The notes: a model not told the origin generated them from the sequence alone. A DNA stretch of 64,000 nt from Macrocystis pyrifera (GCA_031763025.1 JASSKH010000020.1:11607547-11671546); one strand, 5' to 3'; positions 44,196-56,140 are shown, counted from the stretch's first letter. Program-made: numbers and translations.

Positions 44196-45340
44196 ACATT
44201 GGGGTTTCTTGATAGTTCGCGCAAAAGCAGCATATACTTCTGATTATTTTCTGCAGCGGGATTTCTTGATATTGCGCTTGTTTTACGCATGACGGTTATG
44301 ACGCAATCGACAGACGAGTAGACAGAACATGTCTGTACGACACAGAGGATCGCAACACAAAAGCGAACTACCTTTAGTCTTGAAGTTGGTACTGCGGCTG
44401 GGGCGTCGGTTGCGCGATGAAAATTATTTGAAACACTGTGTGGTGGAGGGTCATCCCTGCTGTGTTACTGTTCATTCTGACTGCCAGGCTTGCTACAAGG
44501 TAAACGACAAATCGACAAGAGATCTACGTAGCGCTAAGTACAAGAGTCCACACGGAGAGGGTCGTGATCCCCAACAAGCAGCTAGTTTCGCAACAACAGC
44601 CTTTCCGACGTATTTGCTACAGCGGGGTTTCTTGATAATTCCGCACAAACAACGTTTATTTCAGACTGATTTCTGCAGCGGGGTTTCTGGATGTCGCGCT
44701 TGTACGCACGACGGCTACCAAGTCATCGACAGACGAATAGACTAAATATTTATGTACTACAGAGAGGATTACAACATAAAAGCGATATGTCCTCGTCTTG
44801 AAGTTGATACTTCGGCTGCTGCGTCGGTCAAAAATCGTGTCGGTTGCGAGTCTTGAGTGATGTACCTGATTTACAAAGAGGGCCATCGCGTGTTTCTGTT
44901 TGGGGGGTTATCTCCTCTTTACTTCCCAGGGTCCGGACAAACCGTTGACGCATGTGTCGTCCATTCTCCACTCTTTTTTTACCGCCCAGACGGCTCAGCA
45001 TTCCCTGACTGCTCGTCAATTTCCATCGAGTTTCGCCAACTAACCCTCTCAAACAAGAAAACGTCACAATGGGCAGGTGGAAAGATCTCACCTGTTTATA
45101 ACTTACAGTAGTTGCTCGGTATCTGGCTTCCTTTATTCTCATTTTGGATGTGCCGTCGTTTTTTTAACAACTTACTACTCAATTTGGTACGGGTATATAT
45201 ACTCGTTCTCGTGTAGTTTTGGACAACAGTAGTATTGTATCTTGCAACAACACCATTTTCGACGTATTTTGTACAGCGGGGTTTGTTGATAGTTCCGCAA
45301 TAACAGCATTTCGGACTATTTTCTACACCGGGGTTTCTGT
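44196..45340. repeat. Diverged repeats around a GGGGTTTCTTGATA motif, three copies
   Basis: 44201-44420 and 44624-44840 are similar over more than 200 bases (423-base offset), including CATCGACAGACGA and GTCTTGAAGTTG(A/G)TAC. A shorter third copy lies near 45225-45340. Confidence 0.65.
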
Positions 45341-45559
45341 GTGTGGTGTTGGTACGACAGCAGTATGGTATCTACACTCGTTCGTGCTCGAGTGCTCTGA
45401 GCGGGATATGCTCTTCTTGTGTCCTCATATGGCTCTTGCGTACTTATAGTGTTAGTACCCCAGTATGGTATCTGTACTCGCTCCTGCTCTGTCGCCCCAA
45501 AGGCATGCTTGTGGTGTATCTTGGTACAGCAGTATAATGGTATACTTCGTATATACTCA

Positions 45560-45830
45560 TTAAATCCTCTTATGTTTGAGTCCCTCGGGTGGTGTTGGTA
45601 CATTATGGGCATGGTATGGTACGTAGTACGGTCGAGTGTGGCATGGTGTGCGGTATGGCACGGTATGTGACATCTTGAATGTTGGTATGGTATGATGGTG
45701 CGGTTTGATATACTATATGGAAAAGTCACGGTATGTGGTATGGTATGTCGGTGGTATGGTATGATGGTACGGTGTGGTGGATGTATTATATGCCTAAATA
45801 TTGCCTGGTGGTATGGTATGTTTCAGTATA
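45560..45830. repeat. GGTATGGTATG-rich simple sequence
   Basis: Irregular TATGGTA and GGTATG motifs dominate the plus strand here. No gene. Confidence 0.6.
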
Positions 45831-45922
45831 TAAGGTCCGTAAGAGTCGAATAAGTCGTATGGACATCATGTGTAACGACCTTATTTATCGGTCATTGGAT
45901 GGCAATTGGAATTAAAGGGATG

Positions 45923-45960
45923 CGGACAGACGGACGGACGGACAGACAGACAGACAGACA
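45923..45960. repeat. Tetranucleotide microsatellite (GACG/GACA)n
   Basis: About nine units of GGAC/AGAC follow one another. Confidence 0.8.
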
Positions 45961-46022
45961 CGTTTTCTATTACCTACATAGAGACTCAGTTTTACAAACA
46001 GAGAATAGTTACACACCCCGGA

Positions 46023-46530
46023 CACACTCATGAGCAAGCTCATCTATCGTGTATAGCTCAAGCTTCGAAAACATGTGCAGATGAGCTACCGCCTATAGCT
46101 CAAGCCGGGGGAAACATGTGTAGCTCATGTAGCTCCCATAGCTCATCTCGGGGGCAGATGAGCTGGCTCACGCAGCTCCTATAGCTCAGCCTGGACAAAT
46201 GTGTGTAGATGAGCTATCATCTACGGCTCAAGCTTTGAAAACATGTGCAGATGAGCTACCACCTATAGCTCAAGCGAGGAGAAACATGTGTAGCTCATGT
46301 AGCTCCTATGGCTCATCTCGGAGGTAGATGAGCTAGCTCATGTAGCTCCTATAGCTCAGTCTAGGAAAATATGTGTAGATGAGCTATCCCGTATAGCTCA
46401 AGCACTCAAAACATGTGCAGATGAGCTACCACCTATAGCTCAAGCAGGAAAAACATGTGTAGATGAGCTATCGTCTATAGTTCACCCCCGGAGAACGTAA
46501 TCATAGCTCATGTACGCAGTTCATTGTAGC
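46023..46530. repeat. 42-bp hairpin minisatellite, locus 1
   Basis: Units read roughly AACATGTGCAGATGAGCTAC then a short gap and TATAGCTCAAGC. In each unit TGAGCTA and TAGCTCA form a small inverted repeat around about six bases. Variant blocks insert TAGCTCATGTAGCTCC, giving a higher-order period near 175 bases. Read on the plus strand the first part continues an open frame with a repeating ADELPPIAQA peptide. Confidence 0.85.
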
Positions 46531-47708
46531 TTTTTCTCGGTAACACTTGCGTGTAAGATGAATAGCTGAAAAATCCCACCCTCAGGGACAAATGCGCATG
46601 TATATTTGGAATAAAGTGGGTCGTACAGCTTACCATGCGTATTTTCAATTTCAACGAGGGTACGAGCGGCATTCAATGGTCGATGTTACTATTGGTACTT
46701 TTCGCCAACTCATACTACAGTGAACATGATTAATATGGCTACTGCTATTAATAATCCTGCGCTGCAACGCCAGCGAAAAACCAACCGGCCGACCCATCCA
46801 CCCACCACCCATTCTTACGGCTATATTGAATCGCAACATCATCTGAATCCCGGACTCGGTAACACCGTTCCCTGAAAAACACCCCACTTCCCGTGGCTGG
46901 GGTACGAGCGGCATTCAACAACAAGGTGCAAAGACGAGACAGAGCAAGGCAGACACGAAAACTATCTTACTATATTAATCGCAACAGTACATCGCCATAC
47001 CGTTCCCTGAAAAACTTCCCGTGGCCACGCAAGGTGCAAAGAACAGAAAAAATCTACTATTGCTGCCAAAAAACCACGCAAACAGATTAACTGCTGTCAG
47101 GGACATCACAAAACGAAAACACAGCAGATCCGCCGCTGCTTCAGTTTATCCCTAAGGCACCTACGTGAAGCTTGAGCTTTCCCCTTCGTGCTCGTCGAAG
47201 ACGTCCTCGTCAGACCGGGTAGCTGTTCTGCCGGGTAGGGTATACACCGCCTATAAACCCGCTTGGTGGTGGTATGTCACGAATGGCTGTCTCCTTGGTC
47301 TCCTGTTGGTAAGCGCAGCGTGAGAAGGTGCACAGGACTTGTAAGCGCCGAACAATCGAGGCCTCTCGAACACACATCATGCACGGTACTGCTGTGTATT
47401 ATTTGAAAAATACGTAAAAGTCAGGTGCGAAAGAAGCATAATACATCAGCCGCCGACAAGAAACAACATGCCGCTGTACGGTCATCGTTGCTGCTGTGTT
47501 CGTGCGAGTACGGTTAATAAACACTGAACACCCGGACGAAAAATAAAACCTCACACAGCTACGAGTACAACTCGCTTCATAGATATATGTACATCCACCT
47601 TGCGACTACAATAGTACATTCCCCTACCCTTCAACTACTCCAGAAAAGCACACAGATTGGATGATGTAGCTCGAACAGCAGCATCATGGTCTAGGTGGGC
47701 AAAATCAC
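46531..47708. other. Stretch without a supported gene
   Basis: 46660-46700 and 46905-46920 share GGTACGAGCGGCATTCAA, and TTCCCTGAAAAAC recurs near 46869 and 47002, so an old duplication is likely. No gene recognised. Confidence 0.35.
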
Positions 47709-47930
47709 ACGACCTCCGAAACACGCACTACGCTTTCGGCCTGGGCTTCACCGTTGCCCTTAGCGACATCGATGGCGTTGTTGTTGGGGTCCACATCCAT
47801 CGATGGATCCGCTTGCTGCCCGGCGCCAGCCTGGTGTACGGCCGACGCGCCGCTAGAGCTGCTGCCCCGGGTCGTGGGCACACTGGGGGCGTTGCTGTGT
47901 TGTGTCGTTGTTGTGCTTTGTGCAAGCGCC
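47709..47930 (-). CDS. Possible terminal exon, Ser/Thr/Gln-rich protein, minus strand
   Basis: On the minus strand an open frame reads QHSNAPSVPTTRGSSSSG, then DPSMDVDPNNNAIDVAKGNG and ends EVV plus TGA at about 47709. A stop lies just upstream, so the exon must start at an AG within 47860-47935. The composition is that of a disordered protein tail. No family recognised; the host gene's other exons were not found. Confidence 0.35.
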
Positions 47931-48139
47931 TCTTGAGGTGTGCGTGGTTACAGCTGACAGCCGCTGTGTAGCTGTTGTGGTCAAAGAGCGAAAAAAAATC
48001 AAATTCTGCCGGGGTGTCGACCAGATCCGATCTACTGCAATATAATTATTATACCACATGCTGTACCTGGTACGTGCAACAAATATATGGTTGTTTGTGT
48101 TGATGTCGTTCTATTTTGCGTACTTGTGTTGGTCACTTT

Positions 48140-48570
48140 TACAGTTCATGAGCTAGCTCATCTATCCCCTATAGCTCAAGCCTTGAAAATATGTGCAGAT
48201 GAGCTATCGCCTATAGCTCAAGCTTTGAAAACATGCGTAGATGAGCTAACGTCTATAGCTCAGGCTTCGAAAACAAATGAAGATGAGCTATCGCCTATAG
48301 TTCAAGCTTTGAAGACATATGCAGATGACCTACCGCCTATAGCTCAAGCCAGGGGAAACATGTGCAACTCATGTAGCTTCTATAGCTCATCGCGGAGGTA
48401 GATGAGCTAGCTCATGCAGCTCCTATAGCTCACTCTGGATGTGTATGTGCAGATGAGCTATCCTCTATAGCTCAAGCTTTGAAAACATGTGCAGAGGAGC
48501 TACCCTCCTATAGCTCAAGCCAGGAAACCATGCGCAACTCTTGTAGCTCACGTAGCTCATCGGTGAGCTA
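48140..48570. repeat. 42-bp hairpin minisatellite, locus 2
   Basis: Same unit as at 46023-46530. The first five units are regular 42-mers, keeping a plus-strand frame (48087-48401) with the repeating peptide ALKTCADELPPIAQ; later units carry the TAGCTCATGTAGCT variant. Confidence 0.85.
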
Positions 48571-48738
48571 CCGTGAGCTGATCTGTCCGAGGTGTGGAAT
48601 AGTAGGAAGTCTGGTTTTTCTTAATTCAAAAGAGATCAAAGAATCGTCGCCTTGGAACTTGATTTTTAGTGATTTTTATATACGATTATGGTCATGCTCG
48701 TAATCGAAAACAGGATAACCTCAGACTTGTACGACTAG

Positions 48739-48930
48739 AATAATTCTACGAAGACTAGGCCCTTCACCTTGGACAGCACGCGCTTGGGCTTGCTGGTTGG
48801 AGACATCGATAAATGCAACAAAAATAATCTGTTCGACAAAGGCACTGAAAGCCCCCTGCTCTTAGGGCTGGACCCGCCCCGCAGCTACCGCATGGAACTC
48901 GTGGCGTACTGTGCCCGATCGTTTAAGTAG
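48739..48930 (+). CDS. Possible terminal exon of an unrecognised gene
   Basis: After an AG at 48738 the frame reads NNSTKTRPFTLDSTRLGLLV, then GDIDKCNKNNLFDKG, TESPLLLGLDPPRSY and RMELVAYCARSFK before TAG at 48928-48930. The mix of residues and GC-rich third positions look like real coding sequence. No upstream exon could be joined with confidence. Family not recognised. Confidence 0.4.
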   Translation, partial: NNSTKTRPFTLDSTRLGLLVGDIDKCNKNNLFDKGTESPLLLGLDPPRSYRMELVAYCARSFK

Positions 48931-49619
48931 CTCCCTTCTTCCGTTTTTCTTCTGTGTTTGGTCCTTTTCGTTCTTTCGTGATTGTTTTCCCCTTCATTTT
49001 CTAGTTTTTGTTTTTGTTTTTGTCCGGGGTGCAAGGGGGTGACGGTTCAGTATCATCACAGACTATGCCTATCCCAGCGGTTATTTGTAAACGTACAACA
49101 ATATATACGTCAAACTCACACACTACTATCCTCTGTCGTCCGGCCTTGTCGTGCTGCCACTGCACTGTTGTACGAGGTACCAGGTAAACCTACCGGAGTA
49201 GCGGTGAACAGGTTGCTATAAGATACGCTGTATTTGAAGAAGGGTGAGAGGGAGAGAGAGCTGAAATTATGGTCTGCAAGATCGGAAATTTCACTTGGCG
49301 GACGTCTAGTGTCCCACGCACGACCCGAGGTTATACCAGGTGCAACATCAATCGATAGCCGAACTCACACGCTACCGCCCGTCGCCCAGCCTTTGGGAAG
49401 AGAGAGAGACCTAGAGAGAAGAGTGCGGGAAAACGTACGGATATGCTACTACGGCCGAAGTAACAGGGACTACACCGCGGTAGAAACCACGTAAGTGAAA
49501 CTACCACGTCTGTAGCTGTATCAGTAGGACCTCATTGAGAAGGGGCAAACAACGCACGACGTTCCGCAGCGGCTGTTGCAGGGCCTTAATAGATCCACAA
49601 CAGCAGCGGCACTGAGGCA
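48931..49619. other. Stretch without a supported gene
   Basis: 49115-49230 and 49355-49500 share CAAACTCACACACTAC-like wording and gene-like spacing (AACTCACACGCTACCGCCCGT cut here), pointing to a degenerate duplication. No gene. Confidence 0.3.
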
Positions 49620-50110
49620 GGAGCGGGGGGAGAGGGGGGGGCGACCGGGGAGGGAAATGCTCAGTGGAGACGGTACCTTTAGGGACAGGAACCTGAAAGA
49701 TTAGGCTATGTCGGAAGAGACATCATAACTCAGCAGGGGGAGTGGACGAGAGGCAGGGACGGGGGGGAAGCGGGGGAGGTAAAGGACGAGAGGCAGGGAC
49801 GGGGAGAAAACGGGGGATACCGAGAGAGGGAGAGGGAGGAACGAGGTGCAGGAGGTGTTCAGGGGGGGAGAAGGAGGAGAAAGATGGAGGGACAGGGAGA
49901 GGAGAGAGGTAGCAAGGACTAGCGAGGAGCTGAGGGGGACGGAGTAAGAAGAAGGGGGATTCGGGGCGAGGGGCGAGGGAAGTGTACGAGACGGAGGGCA
50001 TGGAGGCGGGGAAGAACACAAAGAAAAAAAGGGGGTGGAAGGGGGGTAGCTGGACGAACAAGGGTACGAGAATGAATGGGCGAAGGGCGGAAGGAAGGGA
50101 GGAGGGACCG
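49620..50110. repeat. Polypurine tract
   Basis: The plus strand is almost all G and A for several hundred bases, with a repeated GAGAGGCAGGGACGGGG block near 49747 and 49787. Minus-strand open frames here are proline/serine-rich shadows. Confidence 0.75.
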
Positions 50111-51125
50111 GGCCTCGCCCAAGCGGCCCGCAACAGCTTTCCACGCGATGACGAGGAGCGAGAAACATGTCAGCGGGGAAAGGGAGGGGAAAGACGCAGC
50201 CGACGCGGTTCTCCGGGCGCTCGCGTGCGCCAAGCATCCCACTTCAATTCCTGCGTCTCATGAGGAGGTACGAAGGGCCGATGCCAGTGCTTCCCGCGAC
50301 AGAAGAGGGGCGAATACCAGATCGGACGGTGGGCCGAAGGTAGCACACGACTACCCCAGTGCTGATATGTACGAAGATCGTATGGCCAGCACGCTCACCA
50401 GGGGAACTACAACAGCATGGGTCGCTGGGGATGCAGATGGTGCCGGATCACTCACCGACAGCAACCGGCGAGCGCCAACCAGGGGTAGCAACACCGGTCG
50501 GCCGAGGACAACAGCCGACGGTCCCGTCGTCGATGTGAGTGAGGGCATGAGGATCAACACTAGCGATCGGCGTATTGCAGCCACACGCCCCGAGGACGGC
50601 ACAGAAGGGGGCGGGGAAGGACCCAGTATCCGCCGTTACGCAACTAGTACCAAGGGGGACGCAGCAGAGGAGCGGTCCGGCAATAACAACAGCCACAACG
50701 CATCCAGTAGCAGTTCCCCCGCATGACGGATGCAGACGACCACTTGGGGAAGGGCAAGCTCAAGTGCAGCGAGCCCAGCCCGACAGCCCGGAAAGCTCCA
50801 ACAGCACGCTACGACCGGGTCGGTGCCGAAGGAAGACAGGGCCAGGTCCCCAAGGCACTCCATTACAGGCGTTCTGAAGGGACAATCACAAACAGATGAC
50901 GGGCCTTCAAAACGACCAAGATCGCGGCCGAGGCACCGGCCACCAGATCATTCGGGTGAGAGCAATACCAGCATGCTATCCCTACCCTGGATTAGGATCT
51001 TGTGGGGTCGCTTCGCCCCCATCAGGGGGTCTGAAGCGCCCCCATCGGCGACTAAGGGTCACCTTCGAAAGAGACACCCAAAACCTGGAGGGTACAACTC
51101 GCCACGGCGAAGCAATAGCCGGTAG
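50076..51125 (+). pseudogene. Long GC-rich frame interrupted by one TGA, unrecognised
   Basis: 50076-50726 and 50730-51125 lie in the same frame, separated only by a TGA at 50724-50726 and one codon, giving about 349 codons if read through. The product is polar and disordered (Ser, Thr, Arg, Gly, Pro). No zinc knuckle, coiled coil or enzyme motif is visible. It may be a gag- or ORF1-like remnant of a retroelement covering about 50.1-53.85 kb, or a host exon. Low confidence. Confidence 0.3.
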
Positions 51126-51385
51126 GGTCCAATGCACCGGGCTATCAGGCAGGATTTGTCTCTCTTGGGAAGCTTAGCCATTGCATGGATGTAGGGTACT
51201 ACAGCAGGAAGGACGTTTGAAGCCCAGATGGCGACAGGGCAGGTGCTTCCGGTAAGAACCGGGCAGCTAAACACGGCTAGTGCTATCTATGAAGACCCAC
51301 AAGATACAAACATAAGGCAGGGGCGGGGAGTGAGGGGGGGGGGGAGGGTAACCGTGTGATAGACAGGGCTGTCGCAACATAGAGC

Positions 51386-51869
51386 ATGGGCAAAGACAGG
51401 TCGGAGGTCCAGAAGCCTCACGCCGGAAACAGGCTCAGCAGACACAGTGGACAACCGGGAATATCCCACTGCGACGAACGAAGAACCATTCAGCGTCGAG
51501 AATCTGCACCCATGCAGGTGGACGAGAACAATGCCCCTCCCTTGCTACGGGGAGCGGGGTCGGGTTCGAGGCACCCAGCTCGTCCCGCCGGGAACAAAGG
51601 AAACGGATGTAGGGGTCTGTCCCAGGTCCTTTCCCGAACGAAACCGAGGAGGTGAGGCGGAACGAAGAGAAAACGAGGAAGCGAGCGATGTGGTCCCCTC
51701 TCCGTTGCCAGAGGGGGCACCCCCGGGTTCCCAACATACCCGTCGGGCTGGAGACTACGTCACTAGGATGCGGTTTCACAGGGGGTCCACACGGGCAAGA
51801 GGTCAGTTAGGAAGTAGGGCGCTCCTGGCTGTTAAGGCTTCCAACAGTATATTAAGATGGCTTCACTGA
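51386..51869 (+). other. Overlapping coding-like frames, unrecognised
   Basis: Two overlapping plus-strand frames (51386-51655 and 51447-51869) are polar and low in complexity. They may be frameshifted parts of the same decayed element as 50076-51125. Confidence 0.2.
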
Positions 51870-52197
51870 CTACCTCCAGGCGCAACACCTGGCTTTCAGG
51901 ACCCCGGTGGCGCCAGGTCTCGGCGAAGTCATCCCGCCCAACCTCCTCCGGGAGCAACATCTGGTCAGAGACGCGAAGAGAGTAGTGACCCCATGAAACT
52001 CGACCCTGTCAGGAGGGAGGCAAGGCAGGAGACTCGCAAGCCATATCGGTGACTGGGAAGGGGGGTGGCCGCGGCCGCACCGAGAACGAAAGATATACTA
52101 AAGGACGCATATCTACCAGCATGAGGCCATGCACCCGGGCAGCAGCTAGGACGGGCGAAGCAGTCATCCGGCGCCGATCCGCCGGAACAAGCGGTAG

Positions 52198-53007
52198 AGC
52201 AACGCCTCCGGCACCCCAGGTTGGACCGGCAGCGTCCCAGACCGAAACCTCCTCGCGGGTTCCGTATTCACCACAACCGGAATAGGGGGGCATGACGTCA
52301 CCTGCGGCAACAAGGATGAGGTCACCAATAAAACCCACCCCCCTTTTGGGGCGATTGAGAGTTTCGGTGGGGGAGCCTTCACTGTCGCCGGCGGAGACGG
52401 CGTCTACACCGCCAGAACTTCGGTCGCCGATATCTTTGGCCAAGACGGGGACGTCGAGTCAGGATCGTTCGCCAACGGGTGCACAGTCGAGGGCAGAAGC
52501 CGGATTGGAGACGTTGGCGGTGATAACACCCCACCCCTGACAATGATAGTACCTACGCCGATCCAAGAGCCAGATTTGAGGGGCTCGTTGCCACCAGTTA
52601 CGACTGGGACTCACTCCCCCGACCCCTACACCAGTGGGTGTTCAGCCCACTCTCGGAGGAAGGCCGTCCACGCCCTCACAGCCGCAGATACACCCAACCA
52701 CCCGACCGGAGGCGCCCGAGCCGTGCCCGAGACAGCCTTCGCCAACGGGGCAGTCTCAACCACCGCCACTGCTTCCAACGGGGAGGTCCATACACGCACC
52801 GCCACCTTCGGCGACGCCGCAACCATTGCGGACTACATCGCAGTCTCCCATGTGACCCTGAACGTCCTATGTGACACGGCACCGGCACTAGTTACCGACG
52901 GTGCCCCCAACCTGGATAAGGACGCCACAGTTGACACCGGAAGCGTTACTTGCGATCACGACGTCATCGCGGTCAACGATCAGACGGGCGCAGCCGCCGC
53001 ATCCTAG
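52198..53007 (+). pseudogene. Open frame of 270 codons without an early ATG, unrecognised
   Basis: The frame is open from just after a TAG at 52195 to the stop at 53007; the first ATG is at 52543. The product is rich in Thr, Asp, Gly and Ala (GGAFTVAGGDGVYTARTS, then ATFGDAATIADYIAVSH). A separate frame with a RING-like motif overlaps its end. Repeat-derived origin is likely. Confidence 0.3.
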
Positions 53008-53461
53008 GACGCCACCGACTACGCCCGCAGGGGTGCCCGAGGGGAGGAGCTGGCGATCAGCGTCGACTCCAGAGTCACTGCCGCCGTCACCACGGACAGC
53101 GTCACCGACCCCCGTAGGACATGGAAAGCCCGGAGTGAAGCCCCCCGAGGATTGCTGCGTTTGCTACGAGTCCTTCGCGACCACTGTCGTTCATCTCCGC
53201 ACCTGTCCCTATCGACTTCACCTGCCTTGCTACGCCGCACGCCGCATAGGAGCGGCGACTGAACTACGTTCCCCGGCATGCAGAGTGACCGCAACGGTCA
53301 GACAAGCCGACAGAATAGCACTCCAACAGCACAGCGACGAAGTTATGACAACAGGCGATGGCGGTCGCACGACGACATATATGCTGTCTGGGGGTGGAGG
53401 GCGGTCATTCTGCAGGGCCACAAGGGACAGAAGAAGAGTGAGAGTGATATACAGCGTTTGA
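52901..53461 (+). pseudogene. Frame with a degenerate RING-like cysteine cluster
   Basis: From 53153 it encodes CCVCYESF, then 14 residues later CPYRLHLPC and finally SPACR. This follows the RING layout (CxxC, CxHxxHxxC, CPxC), but the first histidine is a tyrosine and the first cysteine of the last pair is a serine. Zinc binding would be impaired. It resembles the RING/PHD-like fingers found in some retroelement ORFs and in ubiquitin ligases; which one is not clear. Confidence 0.4.
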
Positions 53462-53699
53462 CACGGCATAAGGGAAGAAATCTCTCGAAAATGCACTGCT
53501 TTTGCGAGGTGCACCACCGTTGCGCCCTTGGCTCCGATGAAGACCCAATCCTCCGAGCCAGCATCAACGGGCTGCGCACGGTCACATACCGGGTCACGTC
53601 CTCTGATCGGGCTCTTCATGAGATGCACCAAGGAGTGGATCTGCACCCCCTTCTCCAATAGATTCAGCGTCTCGACGGACCAGCGGACACGGCGGAGAG

Positions 53700-53856
53700 A
53701 GCAGGGGAAAGCCGCCGGCAACAGGACGAGCTATAAGAAGGGTTGTGACCGTCTGCTCACTTCCCCACAGTCTCCGGGTTCAGTTCGCATCATCATGTTT
53801 GCCTACATGCCGTGTCCGCTTCTGGAAACTCCTCTGATCCTTAGATTAACACCATA
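53700..53856 (+). repeat. Dispersed repeat, copy 1 (possible element 3' end)
   Basis: GAGCTATAAGAAG, then TCTGCTCAC(T/A)TCCCCACAGTCTC and CGTGTC...CTTCTGGAAAC are shared with 58874-59052 in the same orientation. Upstream flanks are unrelated, so the second copy looks 5'-truncated. Confidence 0.65.
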
Positions 53857-55590
53857 ACATCCTCCTGAGCTGGTTTAGCCGGATAAGGCAAGCCACGCGA
53901 TATCTTAAACGGTGGACCGGACGTATTCTATTCTAACCAAACTGAGGGGAAAAAACCGGCCTATTTTCTTTTTCCGGTAGGAAAGGCCTTTCCAACTACG
54001 CGCATTACACGCGTCGCCTTGCTCTCTTGACGCGGCGCACGCTGTTACGCCCCCTCCTACTACGTTCCTAAATGCTCGCTTGCTCATAAACTCACTACAG
54101 TTTCCCCGAGGCACACAACGCGTCCCACCTAACACTAGTGTGCCAATCGATTGGAAATATTAAAATCGTCGCGCCTGCAAGGTAGAACTAGGCAAAAACG
54201 GCATGTCACAGATTGCACGGAACCCCGTTCGGTCGGACAAGGGTCTTATATTGCCCCCTACTCCCGCCATTCATAATTGGATCACGACGGTAACGAGATG
54301 TGACAGGGATTTTGTTTCATAACTGAACATACCAATCACCTGGCGCCTGGGAAAAACAGTGAAGTCCTGCAAATTCGTAGTGCCGTTGCCGAGCAAAGTG
54401 GGCTAGGTTTCCCAAGTGCCGCTGGCCTAGAACAACGCCCCCCAGCGGCATCGCGTTCATCCTTCCCAACTTAGATCAAGCGTTTCAAGAATCGCCACCC
54501 CGGTGCAATAGCGTAAGACGCTCCTCACCCATCAATCCCTCCGAAGCCCCGAAGCCGACACCACCAAGACAAGTGAGCCGGTGTTGCACGCGGCTGTACT
54601 CGACGATGAACCCCGGACGAGCTGCTCGATCGTCGGTCGGCTTTTCGAGCGGTGGCGTGAAAGACTTCGAGAGGGCGTGAAAGACGCAGGAGCGAGTGCA
54701 CGCACAAAAACGCGCACCCAAACACCCGGCAAAATGCCCGATGGACGGCGAGGCACAAGGAGAGGGAGAGAAAGATCGAGAGAGAGAACGAGGGAGGGGT
54801 AGAAAGAGAGATCATGCGTAAAACAGCGCGCCCGCGTCCACACCCACGCATTCTCACTCCGAACCCACTCATTTCTGACACCATCAGCTATTCCCCATCG
54901 TTGTCGGCGAAGCGGACGCGACAATACGGCGAGTAAAGTCGTAGACCTGCCCGGGCCGGCCCGCACGCCCCTTTCCGCCCTCGACCGGCGTGATGACTTA
55001 TTAGTCGATCGCGAATTTGTTTTCTGCGAGCATGGTTCGGTGGCGTACGGCGTGACTAATGATGAGTGACTGGGCGGTCGAGTCGATACAGAAATTGGCG
55101 ATCCCTGTCATAAAAAGTCTATTTGCTGTAGCCTAACTCAGAGTACAACCGCCGCTCGGCTGTCCCGGCTGCATGATCATGAACTCGCTAATCTATTTTC
55201 CTCGCCACCCCCGTTATGCACTACCTACGCAAGGGAGAGCACGAATACGCTGTATCGGTTGTAAAATACCCACATATGTGGACAAAATACAAACCATGAT
55301 GATGTCTCGACCAACTACAGATTTATCGACCCTGCAAGTCCATCCCTAAACCGTAGTCAACCAGCCCGCATGAGCACGAGAACACTAGAACAATGCCTAA
55401 AAACTAAATACGGGTCGGTACATCTGGAATGATCTGCATATTATGCATGTACCGTGTTGAAAATAATATTAAAAACATCGCGTGCTGCGGGCGAACAACA
55501 TGCGTACCGCGCATTGGGCAGTTCCGGCGGGGGTGAGGCAACACTGCAGTGCAAAACGTGGCTGCCATGGTTCCAAGTTCTGGCCCCAAA
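53857..55590. other. Stretch without a supported gene
   Basis: Minus-strand frames of 76-144 codons (53905-54135 and 54532-54966) overlap other frames and show no recognisable domain. No repeats stand out. Confidence 0.35.
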
Positions 55591-55599
55591 TGCGGAGGC

Positions 55600-56140
55600 A
55601 GAGCGGACACGACAAGAGTGCGAACGGGCAATGCTGGGTATTGGTGGAAATGTGTGCAGCATGTGGGTACATTGTTGACTTTCAGAATGTCCGTACATTG
55701 TGGCACTTGTTCCGTTACGCTGGGAACGGACAATACTGGACACTGTTGAAAATATGTGTAGCACGCCGGTGCGTAGTTGAATGTACGTACAATATACCTG
55801 TACGGTTGAAGCAGTGCAGCCCTACGTAGTCGCAATTCTTACAGTATGCCGGTATACGTCAGAGGAGAGTACAACACTGGACGTCGCTGAACGATTCTGC
55901 AGCATGCCGATACCTTGTAAAGGACAGTGAACAACTCGATCGCACATGCGGCTAACACGTTATCCATGCGTAAGTATATCGTTGAATGTTCGCTAGCCGG
56001 TACATTAATACCAATGCAGTACTACAAAGGAAGTTGTTGAAATTTCGCGCGGATGATGGTGTACGTTGGAGAAAAATGCAACACTAGACGTTGTGGCAAA
56101 GTGCGCAGCTTGCCGATACATTTCTATATTGAGTGAAATA
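55600..56140. repeat. Degenerate tandem repeat, about 110-150 base units
   Basis: Variants of (A/G)CAA(T/C)(A/G)CTGG, then TGTG(T/C)AGCA(C/T)G(C/T) and G(A/T)ACATT recur four or five times. Confidence 0.55.

Noticed and set aside
46023-46530. CRISPR-like regular repeats
   Set aside because: Units are contiguous, vary in sequence and have no unique spacers; no cas genes and the DNA is eukaryotic.
49701-50242. Minus-strand proline/serine-rich protein of 178 codons
   Set aside because: The frame is a by-product of the polypurine tract and has no domain.
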